Assembly (NCBI GenBank): GCA_964384625.1 | Contig: CAYLNH010000162.1 | Span: forward strand, 1-16,199 | Direction: 5' to 3' | From: CAYLNH01 sp964384625 | GTDB lineage: Bacteria; Verrucomicrobiota; Lentisphaeria; JABSQK01 | DNA: 16,199 nucleotides | Shown here: positions 1 through 7,147 of the stretch, piece by piece | How the letters are laid out: each line of letters begins with the position of its first letter | Numbering within the stretch: the first letter of the stretch is position 1 | The notes under the pieces: generated by a model | Seen by the model: only the letters and a program-made list of their open reading frames with translations | Databases searched by the model: none | Told to the model about the DNA's origin: nothing | Translations under genes and position numbers: made by a program

Positions 1-815
1 GGCGTTACATGGTCCCTTTGGGAAATGACCGAAGAACTCGGCACTGTCAAGTCCTGGGGTTTTCTTCCGGACCGTTTGCGTTCATTGCCGCTCACCGGCA
101 CCGGCGACGGCATATCGGCATCGCGATATCTGTCGGCGTACTCGGTGGGTGGGTCGAAAGGATCGTGGGGCCCGACGAAGCTGACGAAGTAGTGCCAGGG
201 GAAATCGTCCGGGATATTGCGGATCCACTCGGCGGCACGCCGCCCGATGTAGTGGTCTTCAAAGTCCTCCGTGGTCGTGACCGAGTCGTGACAGGTCAGC
301 GAGAAGTTATTCTGCCGACGATACTGATAGTCCTCGTAGAACGGTGTGAGCGCACCTTTCGCGGCCAGGTAGCTGGTGTAGGGCCCGATGGGAGTCGCCG
401 ACGAACCGGCGTGCATCTTGCCCTCGCACTCCTCCGGGTGTGTGAAGCCCCAACCGTAAACACACGGCCGGTCGCCATAGCGGCCGTTGTAGCCGTCGGG
501 TTTGGCCAGGTCCAGTTTGCCCACACAGCCGACGCGATAGCCGTGATCGCGCAGACGTTGGTAGTAAGTCGTCACGGACCGCGGCAGAAAGCCGGCATTA
601 TCCACGGCGCCCATGCGACCGGGCTGCAGGCCGGCGGCCAGGCCGATGCGTGCCGGGGCGCAAACGGGTGCGTTGGTGATGCATTGCGTGAAGCGTACGC
701 CCATCGCGGCAAGGCGGTCCAGATTCGGCGTGCGAACCCACTCCGCGCCGGCACAACCCATGTAGTCGTGCCGGAACTGATCGGCCATGACAAACAGGAT
801 GTTGGGTTTGTCCAT
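1..815 (-). CDS. Sulfatase, formylglycine type, cytoplasmic (3' end outside window)
   Basis: The first 271 residues of a type I (S1) sulfatase, which would hydrolyse a sulfate ester on a sugar or similar substrate. I read the frame through to the left edge with no stop, so roughly 190 C-terminal residues are missing compared with its two neighbours. The protein begins MDKPNILFVMADQ with no signal peptide, so it is probably cytoplasmic. D12 and Q13 belong to the metal site. C52-A-P-A-R56 is the motif in which cysteine is converted to formylglycine. K100 is the usual lysine, but the histidine normally two residues later is D102 (GKLDLAK). A GPHDPFDPP stretch fits the mid-protein histidine region. 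The gene lies 59 bases downstream of the next sulfatase on the same strand, so it is probably the last visible gene of an IclR-sulfatase operon. The substrate is unknown. Confidence 0.93.
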   Translation of the reverse strand, partial: MDKPNILFVMADQFRHDYMGCAGAEWVRTPNLDRLAAMGVRFTQCITNAPVCAPARIGLAAGLQPGRMGAVDNAGFLPRSVTTYYQRLRDHGYRVGCVGKLDLAKPDGYNGRYGDRPCVYGWGFTHPEECEGKMHAGSSATPIGPYTSYLAAKGALTPFYEDYQYRRQNNFSLTCHDSVTTTEDFEDHYIGRRAAEWIRNIPDDFPWHYFVSFVGPHDPFDPPTEYADRYRDADMPSPVPVSGNERKRSGRKPQDLTVPSSSVISQRDHVT

Positions 816-848
816 AGTCTTTTCAATCTTCTTTCAGGTATCTTCCTG

Positions 849-877
849 ACCGATTACGGATCGCCGATTACGGATTA
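849..877 (-). repeat. TAATCGG-type intergenic repeat fused to a stop codon
   Basis: On the plus strand, CCGATTACGGAT occurs twice here with a 14-base period. On the minus strand the motif reads TAATCCGTAATCGGCGATCC and onwards, and its first TAA is the stop codon of the sulfatase ending at 875. The same kind of sequence (TAATCGGTGATCGG) recurs near 7108-7121 and, again starting at a stop codon, at 7283-7298. The function is unknown; it could be a dispersed repeat family that inserts at or spreads through gene ends. Confidence 0.6.
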
Positions 878-2269
878 CCTTCCGTAGCCGCGCGCGTAGT
901 CGGCGCGGCATTCGGCTTCAGCTTCGTTCGGGTCCCGACCGATTTCGGCCGTAAGCAGGGCGTGCATTGCGGCAATGCGGTCCTGGTGTTCCGGGCGGTC
1001 GGCCAGATTGGTGAATTCTTTGGGGTCGTCGTCCATGTTGAATAGCTCACGTTCCGGCCCGTGCGCCTCGTCAAAGCGATTGTGGTACACGTATTTCCAC
1101 GGGCCCCGGCGCAGCATGGTGAAACCGGACGCGATGTTATGGCCATAGTATTCGCACAGCGCCAGATCGCGATTCGGCGCCTTGGCGTCGTCGAGATACG
1201 GGAGCAGGGACTCGCCGTCCCAGTCGTCGGGTGTTTCGGTGCCGGCGATGTCGGCGATGGTCTGTACCAGATCTACCAGGGAGCACGCGGCGCTCCGCCG
1301 CTGGCCGCCGGCCCAGCGCTTGGGCCAACTGACAATCAGCGGAATTCTCGCGGCATGGTCGTAGACGCAGTTCTTCCACCACAGGCCGTGATCGCCTTTG
1401 TTCTCGCCGTGGTCCGTGGTGTAAATGACGATGGTGTTTTCGGCTACGTCTGAATCCTGGAGTGCCCCCAGCAGTTTACCGACTTCGTTGTCGAACCAAT
1501 CGGTCAATGCCCAGTAAAGCTCGCGGCCTTCTTTCACGATCTTTGCGTCGGTTTCGACACTGCCGAACCCGCGGCGCTGGTGCTTATAGTTGGTTGGCAG
1601 GTTCTCGATCAGCCCTTCCGGGAGTTCGGGCATCGGTACTTTATCGCGATATTTTGCGGCGTACTCTTCCGGTGCAATCAGGGGGAAGTGCGGTGCAAGG
1701 TAGCCGGCCAGCAGGAAGAATGGCTTGTCGTCTGACTTCCGGGCGCGGAGAAATCTTCCGCACTCATCCGTGACTTGCCGGTCATGTTCCATGATGCGGG
1801 ATTCATCGCTGACATAGAACTCACTGGATCGCCGTTCCCAGGAATCCAGGTTCTGGGATGTGTCGTCAAACGCGCGGCGTTTGCCCTTGCCGTTTTTGGT
1901 TGCTTTGTTGGACCAAGCATCGTACAGATCGGCGAAGCCATAGCGGCGGTCTTTGTCGTAATGCATCTTGCCGCCCAGCAGGCTTTCATAGCCGGCTGCG
2001 TTCAATATGCGCGGCAGCGAAGGATAGTCATCGACCGGCAACCAGCAGTTGTTGCTCCAGGCGCCGCACTTGCTGATGTATTTGCCGGCAGTAAAACTCA
2101 AGCGCGCCGGCACGCACAAAGGTGAGGTCGTGTAGGCGGCATCAAAGGTAATGCCATTGGCCGCCAGTCGATCCATGTTCGGGGTGTTGACAATTGGGTC
2201 GCCGCAGCAGCCCATAACAGCCGGATCGTGCTCGTCCGACATGATGAGGAGTATATTTGGCTTCTTCAT
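875..2269 (-). CDS. Sulfatase, formylglycine type, cytoplasmic
   Basis: A complete S1-type sulfatase of 464 residues, a normal length for leaderless bacterial members. It starts MKKPNILLIMSDEHD, which places the metal-binding aspartate at D12 only a few residues from the start, so there is no export signal. C52-V-P-A-R56 is the formylglycine motif. K101 and H103 (GGKMHY), H194 (APHFPL), D286-H287 (TTDHGE) and K299 (WWKN) match the remaining conserved active-site positions, so the enzyme looks intact. It follows the upstream sulfatase gene by 29 bases, which supports co-transcription. An AGGA stretch lies about 16 bases before the ATG, a weak ribosome site that would fit coupling to the upstream gene. 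The TAA stop is the first triplet of a repeat motif. Substrate cannot be assigned. Confidence 0.96.
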   Translation of the reverse strand: MKKPNILLIMSDEHDPAVMGCCGDPIVNTPNMDRLAANGITFDAAYTTSPLCVPARLSFTAGKYISKCGAWSNNCWLPVDDYPSLPRILNAAGYESLLGGKMHYDKDRRYGFADLYDAWSNKATKNGKGKRRAFDDTSQNLDSWERRSSEFYVSDESRIMEHDRQVTDECGRFLRARKSDDKPFFLLAGYLAPHFPLIAPEEYAAKYRDKVPMPELPEGLIENLPTNYKHQRRGFGSVETDAKIVKEGRELYWALTDWFDNEVGKLLGALQDSDVAENTIVIYTTDHGENKGDHGLWWKNCVYDHAARIPLIVSWPKRWAGGQRRSAACSLVDLVQTIADIAGTETPDDWDGESLLPYLDDAKAPNRDLALCEYYGHNIASGFTMLRRGPWKYVYHNRFDEAHGPERELFNMDDDPKEFTNLADRPEHQDRIAAMHALLTAEIGRDPNEAEAECRADYARGYGR

Positions 2270-2298
2270 AATCTGGATGGCATTCCTCGTGGATGCCC

Positions 2299-3690
2299 CT
2301 ACGCTCGGTCATGGTGATGAAGTTGGGACTGCATCATACGTTCGAGGATGCGCAGGCGCAGTTGCTCCGCAACTTCCTGGTATTCGGGATTGCCGGCCAG
2401 GTTGTGCTGTTCCTGTGGGTCGTCCGCTACATTGAACAACAGATAGACCTGACCCTTCCGGTTGATGGCGCACTTCCATTTGCGGTTCAGCAGGCAGACT
2501 TCGCCGCTGATTTCGGAGATTGCCTCGGTGCGGTGCTCAACCTTGGGATCGCGGACCGACGGCATGAGCGACTTGGCGAACTGCTTGTAGTCGATCTCGG
2601 CGCCGGCGCACTCGACCAGGGTCGGGCCGACATCGATCCATTCCGCCGGGCTTTCACAAACGCTGCCGGCCACGTCGCTGCCGACGGTATCCGGCGTACG
2701 GACGAGCAGCGGCACCCGCAGGCAGCCGTTGAGAAAGCAGCTCTTGTAGAGCAGTCCGTGGTCGCCGTTTAATTCGCCGTGATCCGAGGAGAACGCAATG
2801 ACAGTGTTCTGCAGTTCGCCGCGGGCTTCGACGGCTTTGAGGATCTCGCCGATCTGGTCGTCGATGAGCTTCACCTTGCCGGCGTAGTCGGCACGCAGTT
2901 TCAGCGGGTCCTCAGGCGCCAGGGCAGGGCGGTTCTCGAGTTTCTGGTCAAGGACCCCCTTCGGCCGGTCGTCCGTCCATTCGGGCAGCGGTGTCGCCGC
3001 CGGCATATCTTCGGGCTTGTGCATGCTCGCATACGGCTCCGGCGTGTCCCAGGGCTCGTGCGGTCCGCCGAAGCTGACCCAGCAGAACCAGGGCTCCTCC
3101 CGGTCGTACGCCTGCAGGTACTCCTTCGCGCGTTGGCCGACATAGGTGTCGGCGTATTCTTCCAGCGGCAGCGGGGAAGGACGGACGACGTGGGCAACGT
3201 TGGAGAAGCGTTCGGCGTAGTCATCTTTATAGGCCTGCCACAGCCCTTTCCCTTCCCAGCGCGCGGTCATGTGGCTGAGCAACCGGGCGCTGGCGCGGGG
3301 ACCGCCGATCTCATCGACGTCGTCCAGACCGTAGGCGTGCATCAGATCCTCACGGTCACGCAAATCGCCGTGGTGCGGGTGCAGGTGGGTCTTGCCGAAC
3401 AGGCTGGTACGGTAGCCGGCGTCGCGGATGACCTGCATCCAGGTCCTGCTGTCGGCCGGCAGGGTGTAGCCGCAGTTATTCCAGACGCCGGTGGTGTGCG
3501 GATAGAGCCCGGTTGCCTTGCTGACGCGAGCCGGGATACAGACCGGCGTGGTTGTCACACAGTTCGAAAATCGTACGCCCTCGGCTGCGATGCGGTCAAG
3601 GTTCGGCGTGTCGACCCAGCCGCCGGAACAACCCATGGCGTCCCAGCGCTGTTGGTCGGTCATGATAAACAGGATATTGGGTCTACTCAC
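2299..3690 (-). CDS. Sulfatase, formylglycine type, cytoplasmic (GTG start)
   Basis: A complete S1-type sulfatase of 463 residues. The start codon is GTG, preceded by AGAGAG at a usable distance; translation from it gives MSRPNILFIMTDQQRW, the standard sulfatase beginning, with no signal peptide. Conserved positions present are D12-Q13, the formylglycine motif C51-I-P-A-R55, K100 and H102 (GKTHLH), H211 (GPHEPW), D303-H304 (SSDHGE) and K316 (YKSC). The enzyme therefore looks catalytically competent once modified by a formylglycine-generating enzyme, which is not in this window. It is the first of three consecutive sulfatases after the IclR regulator, which ends 46 bases upstream. Three different sulfatases in one operon suggest removal of sulfate from different positions or linkages of one glycan (inference). 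Confidence 0.96.
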   Translation of the reverse strand: MSRPNILFIMTDQQRWDAMGCSGGWVDTPNLDRIAAEGVRFSNCVTTTPVCIPARVSKATGLYPHTTGVWNNCGYTLPADSRTWMQVIRDAGYRTSLFGKTHLHPHHGDLRDREDLMHAYGLDDVDEIGGPRASARLLSHMTARWEGKGLWQAYKDDYAERFSNVAHVVRPSPLPLEEYADTYVGQRAKEYLQAYDREEPWFCWVSFGGPHEPWDTPEPYASMHKPEDMPAATPLPEWTDDRPKGVLDQKLENRPALAPEDPLKLRADYAGKVKLIDDQIGEILKAVEARGELQNTVIAFSSDHGELNGDHGLLYKSCFLNGCLRVPLLVRTPDTVGSDVAGSVCESPAEWIDVGPTLVECAGAEIDYKQFAKSLMPSVRDPKVEHRTEAISEISGEVCLLNRKWKCAINRKGQVYLLFNVADDPQEQHNLAGNPEYQEVAEQLRLRILERMMQSQLHHHDRA

Positions 3691-3736
3691 GTATCACTCT
3701 CTGGTCTAAGCGTTGGATGCTGAACTCCGGTCCTAC

Positions 3737-4540
3737 TCATGCCTTCGCGCCGAGGAGGCGCGCGGCTTCGGCAGCGGCTTCGACGACCATGTTCTCGTAA
3801 CGGGCAATCTGGGTTTTGTTGAGTTTGCCGCCCATCACGGTGATACCGATGGCGCCGGCAAAATCCTCCGTGTCGCCTCTGAATACGGGGGCGACCAGAC
3901 GGGTGTAGGCACCTTTCGGACCGCCGCGGCGGCAGAAGAAATACTCATTGCGGATTCGCTTCAGGGCGCGGGCAAACTGCTCGAAGCTCTTGCCCTTCGG
4001 CGCGTCGGTCTTGTAGAACCTGCGCCAGTCGTTGCGCGGCCGCCAGGCCAGGCAGACCATGCCGAACTCGTTGGTCAGCATCTTGTCGGTACTGCTGTAT
4101 GCCGGCCGCATGTGTGCCGAGTTCTGCCGTTCCACCTTGGCCAGCAGCATGGCGCCGTCGCCGCCGTTCTCGAAATAGGCCGCCGTCTCGTCGGCGTCTT
4201 CCGCCAGCCGGGTCAGGACCGGCATCAGCAGGTCTTCATGCGGCATTTGCCCGGTGATCAGGCGGCCGAGTTTCTCGGTCCGGTTCGCCAGGATATAACG
4301 GCCGCTCTTCTTGTCTTTGTCGATCCATTCGGTTGCCTGCAGCACCTTGAGAATACGCGACAGCGTGGTGGCCGCAACGCCGTCCAGTTCGTCACGCATC
4401 TTGTTAAAAGCACAGCCTTCGGACTGATGGGCGATGATCTCGAGCACATCCAGCCCCCGGCGCAGGCCCATCATCGGCAGCGGCTGTTCCGGGTCATTGT
4501 CGGTTTGGGCGTTCTTCGTCCGGCTTCTGATCCGAGTCAT
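3737..4540 (-). CDS. IclR-family transcriptional regulator
   Basis: A 267-residue DNA-binding regulator. Residues about 25-85 form the IclR winged helix-turn-helix; the recognition region reads ATTLSRILKVLQA. Residues about 100-262 match the IclR effector-binding domain, including the late GAIGITVMGG strand and a C-terminal helix ending AAEAARLLGAKA. Family members typically sense a small catabolite and repress or activate an adjacent pathway. The gene is first in a same-strand run with three sulfatases, so it probably controls them and itself. GGAG eight bases before the ATG is the likely ribosome site, and a sigma70-like promoter lies just upstream. The charged N-terminal extension of about 24 residues is likely flexible. 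The effector is unknown; a desulfated sugar or its breakdown product would be a reasonable guess. Confidence 0.92.
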   Translation of the reverse strand: MTRIRSRTKNAQTDNDPEQPLPMMGLRRGLDVLEIIAHQSEGCAFNKMRDELDGVAATTLSRILKVLQATEWIDKDKKSGRYILANRTEKLGRLITGQMPHEDLLMPVLTRLAEDADETAAYFENGGDGAMLLAKVERQNSAHMRPAYSSTDKMLTNEFGMVCLAWRPRNDWRRFYKTDAPKGKSFEQFARALKRIRNEYFFCRRGGPKGAYTRLVAPVFRGDTEDFAGAIGITVMGGKLNKTQIARYENMVVEAAAEAARLLGAKA

Positions 4541-4573
4541 GTCATGGTCTCCATATCGCTACTAAATTCCCGT

Positions 4574-4602
4574 ATTGTAACCTGCCATTAAGCGGCGTGC
4601 AA
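4574..4602 (-). promoter_or_regulatory. Predicted sigma70-type promoter for the IclR-sulfatase operon
   Basis: Read on the minus strand, TTGCAC (-35) and TACAAT (-10, five of six to consensus) are separated by 17 bases. The -10 ends 33 bases before the regulator start codon, leaving a short leader that carries GGAG. This is the only good match I see between this gene and its right-hand neighbour. No clear IclR-type palindrome is visible. Confidence 0.45.
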
Positions 4603-4650
4603 GGCCGGGAGGGAGAAATGGTGCAGATTCCTGATTGGTCATCCGTCTTC

Positions 4651-4675
4651 GCCCCGAACTCTTGAGAGTCGGGGC
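4651..4675. terminator. GC-rich hairpin between two minus-strand genes
   Basis: GCCCCGAACTC and GAGTCGGGGC form a ten-pair stem with one bulged base and a TTGA loop. It lies downstream of the GntR/LacI gene ending at 4803 and upstream of the IclR promoter. No T-run follows on either strand, so it is at best an atypical terminator or an insulating hairpin. Confidence 0.35.
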
Positions 4676-4755
4676 TGCGCCGTGACGCGTGCTCATGACA
4701 CATTTTTCCGGAGGCTGTTCAGCAAAGAACGGTCACTTGAGGCGATTTTCGAACA

Positions 4756-4797
4756 TCGGCAGTCTTCTGCCGACTGGAAATCATCCTGTCCGCAGGA
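4756..4797 (-). terminator. Two small hairpins just after the GntR/LacI stop codon
   Basis: TCGGCAG-TCTT-CTGCCGA (4756-4773, perfect seven-base stem) and TCCTG-TCCG-CAGGA (4784-4797) lie within 50 bases after the stop at 4803. Their position suggests transcript termination or 3'-end protection, but there is no U-tract, so this is tentative. Confidence 0.3.
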
Positions 4798-4802
4798 CTA
4801 TT

Positions 4803-5855
4803 TCAGGCGGGTTCGTGGTCGAAGCGGGGGGCGATGGTCTGCATCCGGCGGGACGGCGGATTGCCCGCCAGTTGGCGGTCGAGCTCGGCGATGCAGGCGC
4901 GGATAATGTCGCCGGCGTCGTACCCCAGACGGATCACCGGCACCGGCGTTTCGGTAACATGCGGGAAGTTGGCGTGGGCAACAATGTCCAGGTCGTCGGG
5001 CACGGAGAACCCGGCGTCAAGGACCCCCTGAATTGCGGCGGGCGCCAGGTTGTCGTCAGTGATCAGCATACAATCAGGACGGCGCCCGGCAGGGAGGGTC
5101 ATGAGCAACTGCACGGTGCGTCCGGCCCATTGTGGATGTTTGAGTGAGATGCCCTGGCGGAGTTCGTCTGCGGTGGTCAAACCGTGTCCGGCAACGGCCT
5201 CGAGGAACTCGTTCTCATGCGCAAGCGGCACGCTTGACGGCAGGATCAGGGCAACGCGTTTTCTGCCGCGTTGGGCAAAACGGCTCAGCGCCTTGTCGTA
5301 GAAGGCGTGTTTCTCAAGATCGACGGCGGGGATATCGCTGGTGAAGGGCTTGGACGCAATGGTTACCCGGGCCAGCCCGATCTGGGTCAGGGGGGCGGTC
5401 TGTTTCAGGTAATACGGCGCGGAGCCGAAGATCAAACCGGCCAGACGATGTTGTGAGCAATCGCGGATGAGATTCTGGAATTGCGGGTTTCCCTCTTGAT
5501 GGCTGGCACTGTAGTACACGCGCAGTTGATGGTCATCGCTGCTGAGTTGTTCGGCGGCGGCCACCAGGCAGGTCCAGAAATGTCCCCAGTCCGGCGATTT
5601 GGGCGAGGAGGAGAAGACCAGGCCGATCCCGTGCAGATGCGGCGGTTTGGCGGCGACGGCAAGACCACCGTCGGTGTCGGGTTCCAGGAACCCCTCGGCC
5701 GTCAGTTCCGTCAAAACCGCTTTGGCGCTCCGGGTGTCGATTTCATGCTCGGCGGCGATCGCGTCGACCGTGGGCAGCGGTGTTCCCGGAGGGTAGTGGC
5801 CGTCGGTGATTCGCCGCCGGATCTGGCGCAGGATAATCGGGTTAATTATCGGCAT
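4803..5855 (-). CDS. GntR-type winged helix/LacI-type sensor regulator
   Basis: A 350-residue transcription factor. Residues 1-66 form a GntR-type winged helix (ILRQIRRRITDGHYPPGTPL, then a recognition helix in TRSAKAVLTELTAEGFLEPD). Residues about 75-348 look like a LacI/periplasmic-binding-protein sugar sensor: GIGLVFSSS opening strand, GLIFGSAP, RKRVALILPSS and DCMLITDDNLAPAAIQGVLD, the usual hinge and second-lobe elements. The same architecture is known from AraR-type regulators. The frame stays open upstream to 6077, but the extra residues are low-complexity and proline/arginine-rich, and the domain begins exactly at this ATG, with GGAG 11 bases upstream. It stands alone between the sulfatase operon and a thymidylate-synthase-like gene; its target is not evident. 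A sugar or sugar phosphate is the probable ligand. Confidence 0.88.
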   Translation of the reverse strand: MPIINPIILRQIRRRITDGHYPPGTPLPTVDAIAAEHEIDTRSAKAVLTELTAEGFLEPDTDGGLAVAAKPPHLHGIGLVFSSSPKSPDWGHFWTCLVAAAEQLSSDDHQLRVYYSASHQEGNPQFQNLIRDCSQHRLAGLIFGSAPYYLKQTAPLTQIGLARVTIASKPFTSDIPAVDLEKHAFYDKALSRFAQRGRKRVALILPSSVPLAHENEFLEAVAGHGLTTADELRQGISLKHPQWAGRTVQLLMTLPAGRRPDCMLITDDNLAPAAIQGVLDAGFSVPDDLDIVAHANFPHVTETPVPVIRLGYDAGDIIRACIAELDRQLAGNPPSRRMQTIAPRFDHEPA

Positions 5856-5958
5856 GGCAATCAAAGCTCCAGGCAATTCCCCGCGGTGACCTTGCACAAC
5901 AACAACGAAGAAAAGTAGCAGTAGAGGCGGTGCAATGCAAACTGATCCGGCCGGCCGC

Positions 5959-5978
5959 AGTCCCGACGAATCGGGACT
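5959..5978 (-). repeat. Perfect 8-bp hairpin with UUCG loop (minus strand)
   Basis: On the minus strand AGTCCCGA-TTCG-TCGGGACT forms a perfect stem closed by a UUCG loop. It lies 150 bases downstream of the thymidylate-synthase-like gene and 100 bases upstream of the GntR/LacI start. It could end the first transcript or act as a regulatory site for the second; no T-run follows. The rest of the 5856-6130 gap shows no other convincing feature. Confidence 0.4.
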
Positions 5979-6130
5979 CGTCAATAGTTGATCATGGGCA
6001 GTTCTTGGTCCGGCGGGTCGGAAGCGGGCAGGTGGAAAGCTCCGGTTGTCCGGGTCGCAGCGGTTTGGGGTAAACACGGAGGAACTGATTGCCGGTGGCG
6101 CGTTATGGTCGAGGGCCTGCGGAATTGGAG

Positions 6131-6967
6131 CTACTTGGACATCTGCTCGACTTTGCTCATGATCGTCGGAATCGATTCGTCCATGATGTCTTTAACGTCT
6201 TCGTAACGCATGGTGCGCTGTTCGAAGGTTCGCTTGTCCAACGCGTTCATGAAACGATTTTCGAACTCGTTGAAATAGGAGCCGTAGATGTGGTAGCTGT
6301 CGGCCATGTGCATATAACGGCCGACCTTGACTTCCTTGCCGGTGAGTTCGGAGACGCGGGCGGCGATCTTCTCCTGCAGCCGGGTGAGGGCGAAGATATT
6401 CATAAAGGCGGCCTTGTAGGCGTCGTTCGATCGAAACCGCACGTTGGTGTTGAGGTAGTTGGCGTCTTCGTCTTCGGTGATGCGGCACCAGATGCTCTGC
6501 AGGCAGGCGGGATCGTAGCAGGTGTTGTCTTCCCAGACTTTCCAGGTAATCGCTTGCGCCCGCCGGGTGTAAGATGACTCCGCCAACTTCCTGGCCATGT
6601 TCTCGATTTGATCGAAGGCCGAGTCGGTGCCCGGGATCGTGTAGTTGAACAGGCGTTCGTTATAGGTGTACTCCCAGCGGGTGTCGTCCGGATCGTTCGG
6701 GTCGCGTACCAGGTGGTTCTTGATGCCGTCGACGACCTCCATGACATATTCCTGCAGGTCCTCGAAGCCGCCCGGGAAGTCTTTGTGAATCATCGGTTCG
6801 GCCAAAGGGTCCTGGATGTCGATGATCATCGTCGAGTCGATGCTGGCGGGATCTTCCGACTTGTCGTATTGGGTCTTGATCCGGCAGCCGTGGCTGTGCA
6901 GTTCGACCAGGGAGTTTTCCCACGCTTCAGCGATGCTCTTGCCGGAAACCTTAAGGACTGGGATCAT
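6131..6967 (-). CDS. Thymidylate synthase family protein (ThyA fold, divergent)
   Basis: A 278-residue protein whose middle and C-terminal parts carry the thymidylate synthase signature in order. R135-R136 (TRRAQAITW) match the paired arginines that contact phosphate in the dimer. C155 (DPACLQSIW) is at the catalytic cysteine position. RFRSND with R179, S180, D182 and N190 corresponds to the RSxD...N nucleotide-binding segment, and H226/Y228 (SYHIYGSY) to the HxY pair. Such enzymes methylate dUMP with methylene-tetrahydrofolate; relatives hydroxymethylate dCMP. The sequence is far from E. coli ThyA and closer in style to the archaeal-type synthases. The N-terminal 100 residues (GKSIAEAWENSLVELHSHG) resemble those archaeal-type proteins. 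A good promoter precedes it. Whether it is the cell's main thymidylate synthase or a specialised pyrimidine-modifying relative cannot be told here. Confidence 0.8.
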   Translation of the reverse strand: MIPVLKVSGKSIAEAWENSLVELHSHGCRIKTQYDKSEDPASIDSTMIIDIQDPLAEPMIHKDFPGGFEDLQEYVMEVVDGIKNHLVRDPNDPDDTRWEYTYNERLFNYTIPGTDSAFDQIENMARKLAESSYTRRAQAITWKVWEDNTCYDPACLQSIWCRITEDEDANYLNTNVRFRSNDAYKAAFMNIFALTRLQEKIAARVSELTGKEVKVGRYMHMADSYHIYGSYFNEFENRFMNALDKRTFEQRTMRYEDVKDIMDESIPTIMSKVEQMSK

Positions 6968-7013
6968 GGTGTGTCGTTCTCCGTGAAGTGGCTTGGGTTA
7001 TGCTCTTGCGTTG

Positions 7014-7042
7014 ATGGTAGCGCGTGGCCACTTCCGGGTCAA
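7014..7042 (-). promoter_or_regulatory. Predicted sigma70-type promoter for the thymidylate-synthase-like gene
   Basis: On the minus strand, TTGACC (five of six to the -35 consensus) and TACCAT are separated by 17 bases. The -10 ends about 46 bases before the ATG at 6967. GGAG lies 12 bases before that ATG. This implies the gene is transcribed on its own rather than from the gene to its right. Confidence 0.5.
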
Positions 7043-7100
7043 GGGAAAGTACTCGGCGAGACGGTGATTCTATGAGTCAGTTCTACCGCCCGACTCGCTT

Positions 7101-7140
7101 CTTCCGATCACCGATTACTTCCCTTCCCCAACTCCTCCCG
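7101..7140 (-). repeat. Decayed copy of the 3' end of the neighbouring secreted-protein gene
   Basis: On the minus strand GGAGGAGTTGGGGAAGGGAA followed by GTAATCGGTGATCGG matches the last codons, stop and following bases of the gene ending at 7296 (GGAGGAGTTGGGCAGGAAGA, then AGTAATCGGTGGTCGG). By eye about 36 bases align with three or four mismatches and one gap. Here the reading frame is broken by the gap, so it is a non-coding copy. The two copies flank the inverted-repeat element at 7148-7247. Confidence 0.65.
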
Positions 7141-7147
7141 ACTGATT

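Noticed and set aside
9..887. Plus-strand ORF of 292 codons opposite the first sulfatase
   Set aside because: The minus strand encodes a sulfatase with clear motifs. The plus frame is a high-GC antisense shadow with Val/Ala/Arg-rich, motif-free product.
2779..3723. Plus-strand ORF of 314 codons opposite the third sulfatase
   Set aside because: Antisense shadow of a sulfatase with all catalytic positions; no domain or ribosome site on the plus strand.
3713..4591. Plus-strand ORF of 292 codons opposite the IclR gene
   Set aside because: Antisense to a clear IclR-family protein; product is rich in Gln, His, Val and Leu without a recognisable domain.
5856..6077. Upstream extension of the GntR/LacI gene (first 74 codons of the longer frame)
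   Set aside because: The extra residues are Pro/Arg-rich and then poly-Leu/Val, do not match any family N-terminus, and the winged helix begins right at the ATG at 5855, which has GGAG upstream.
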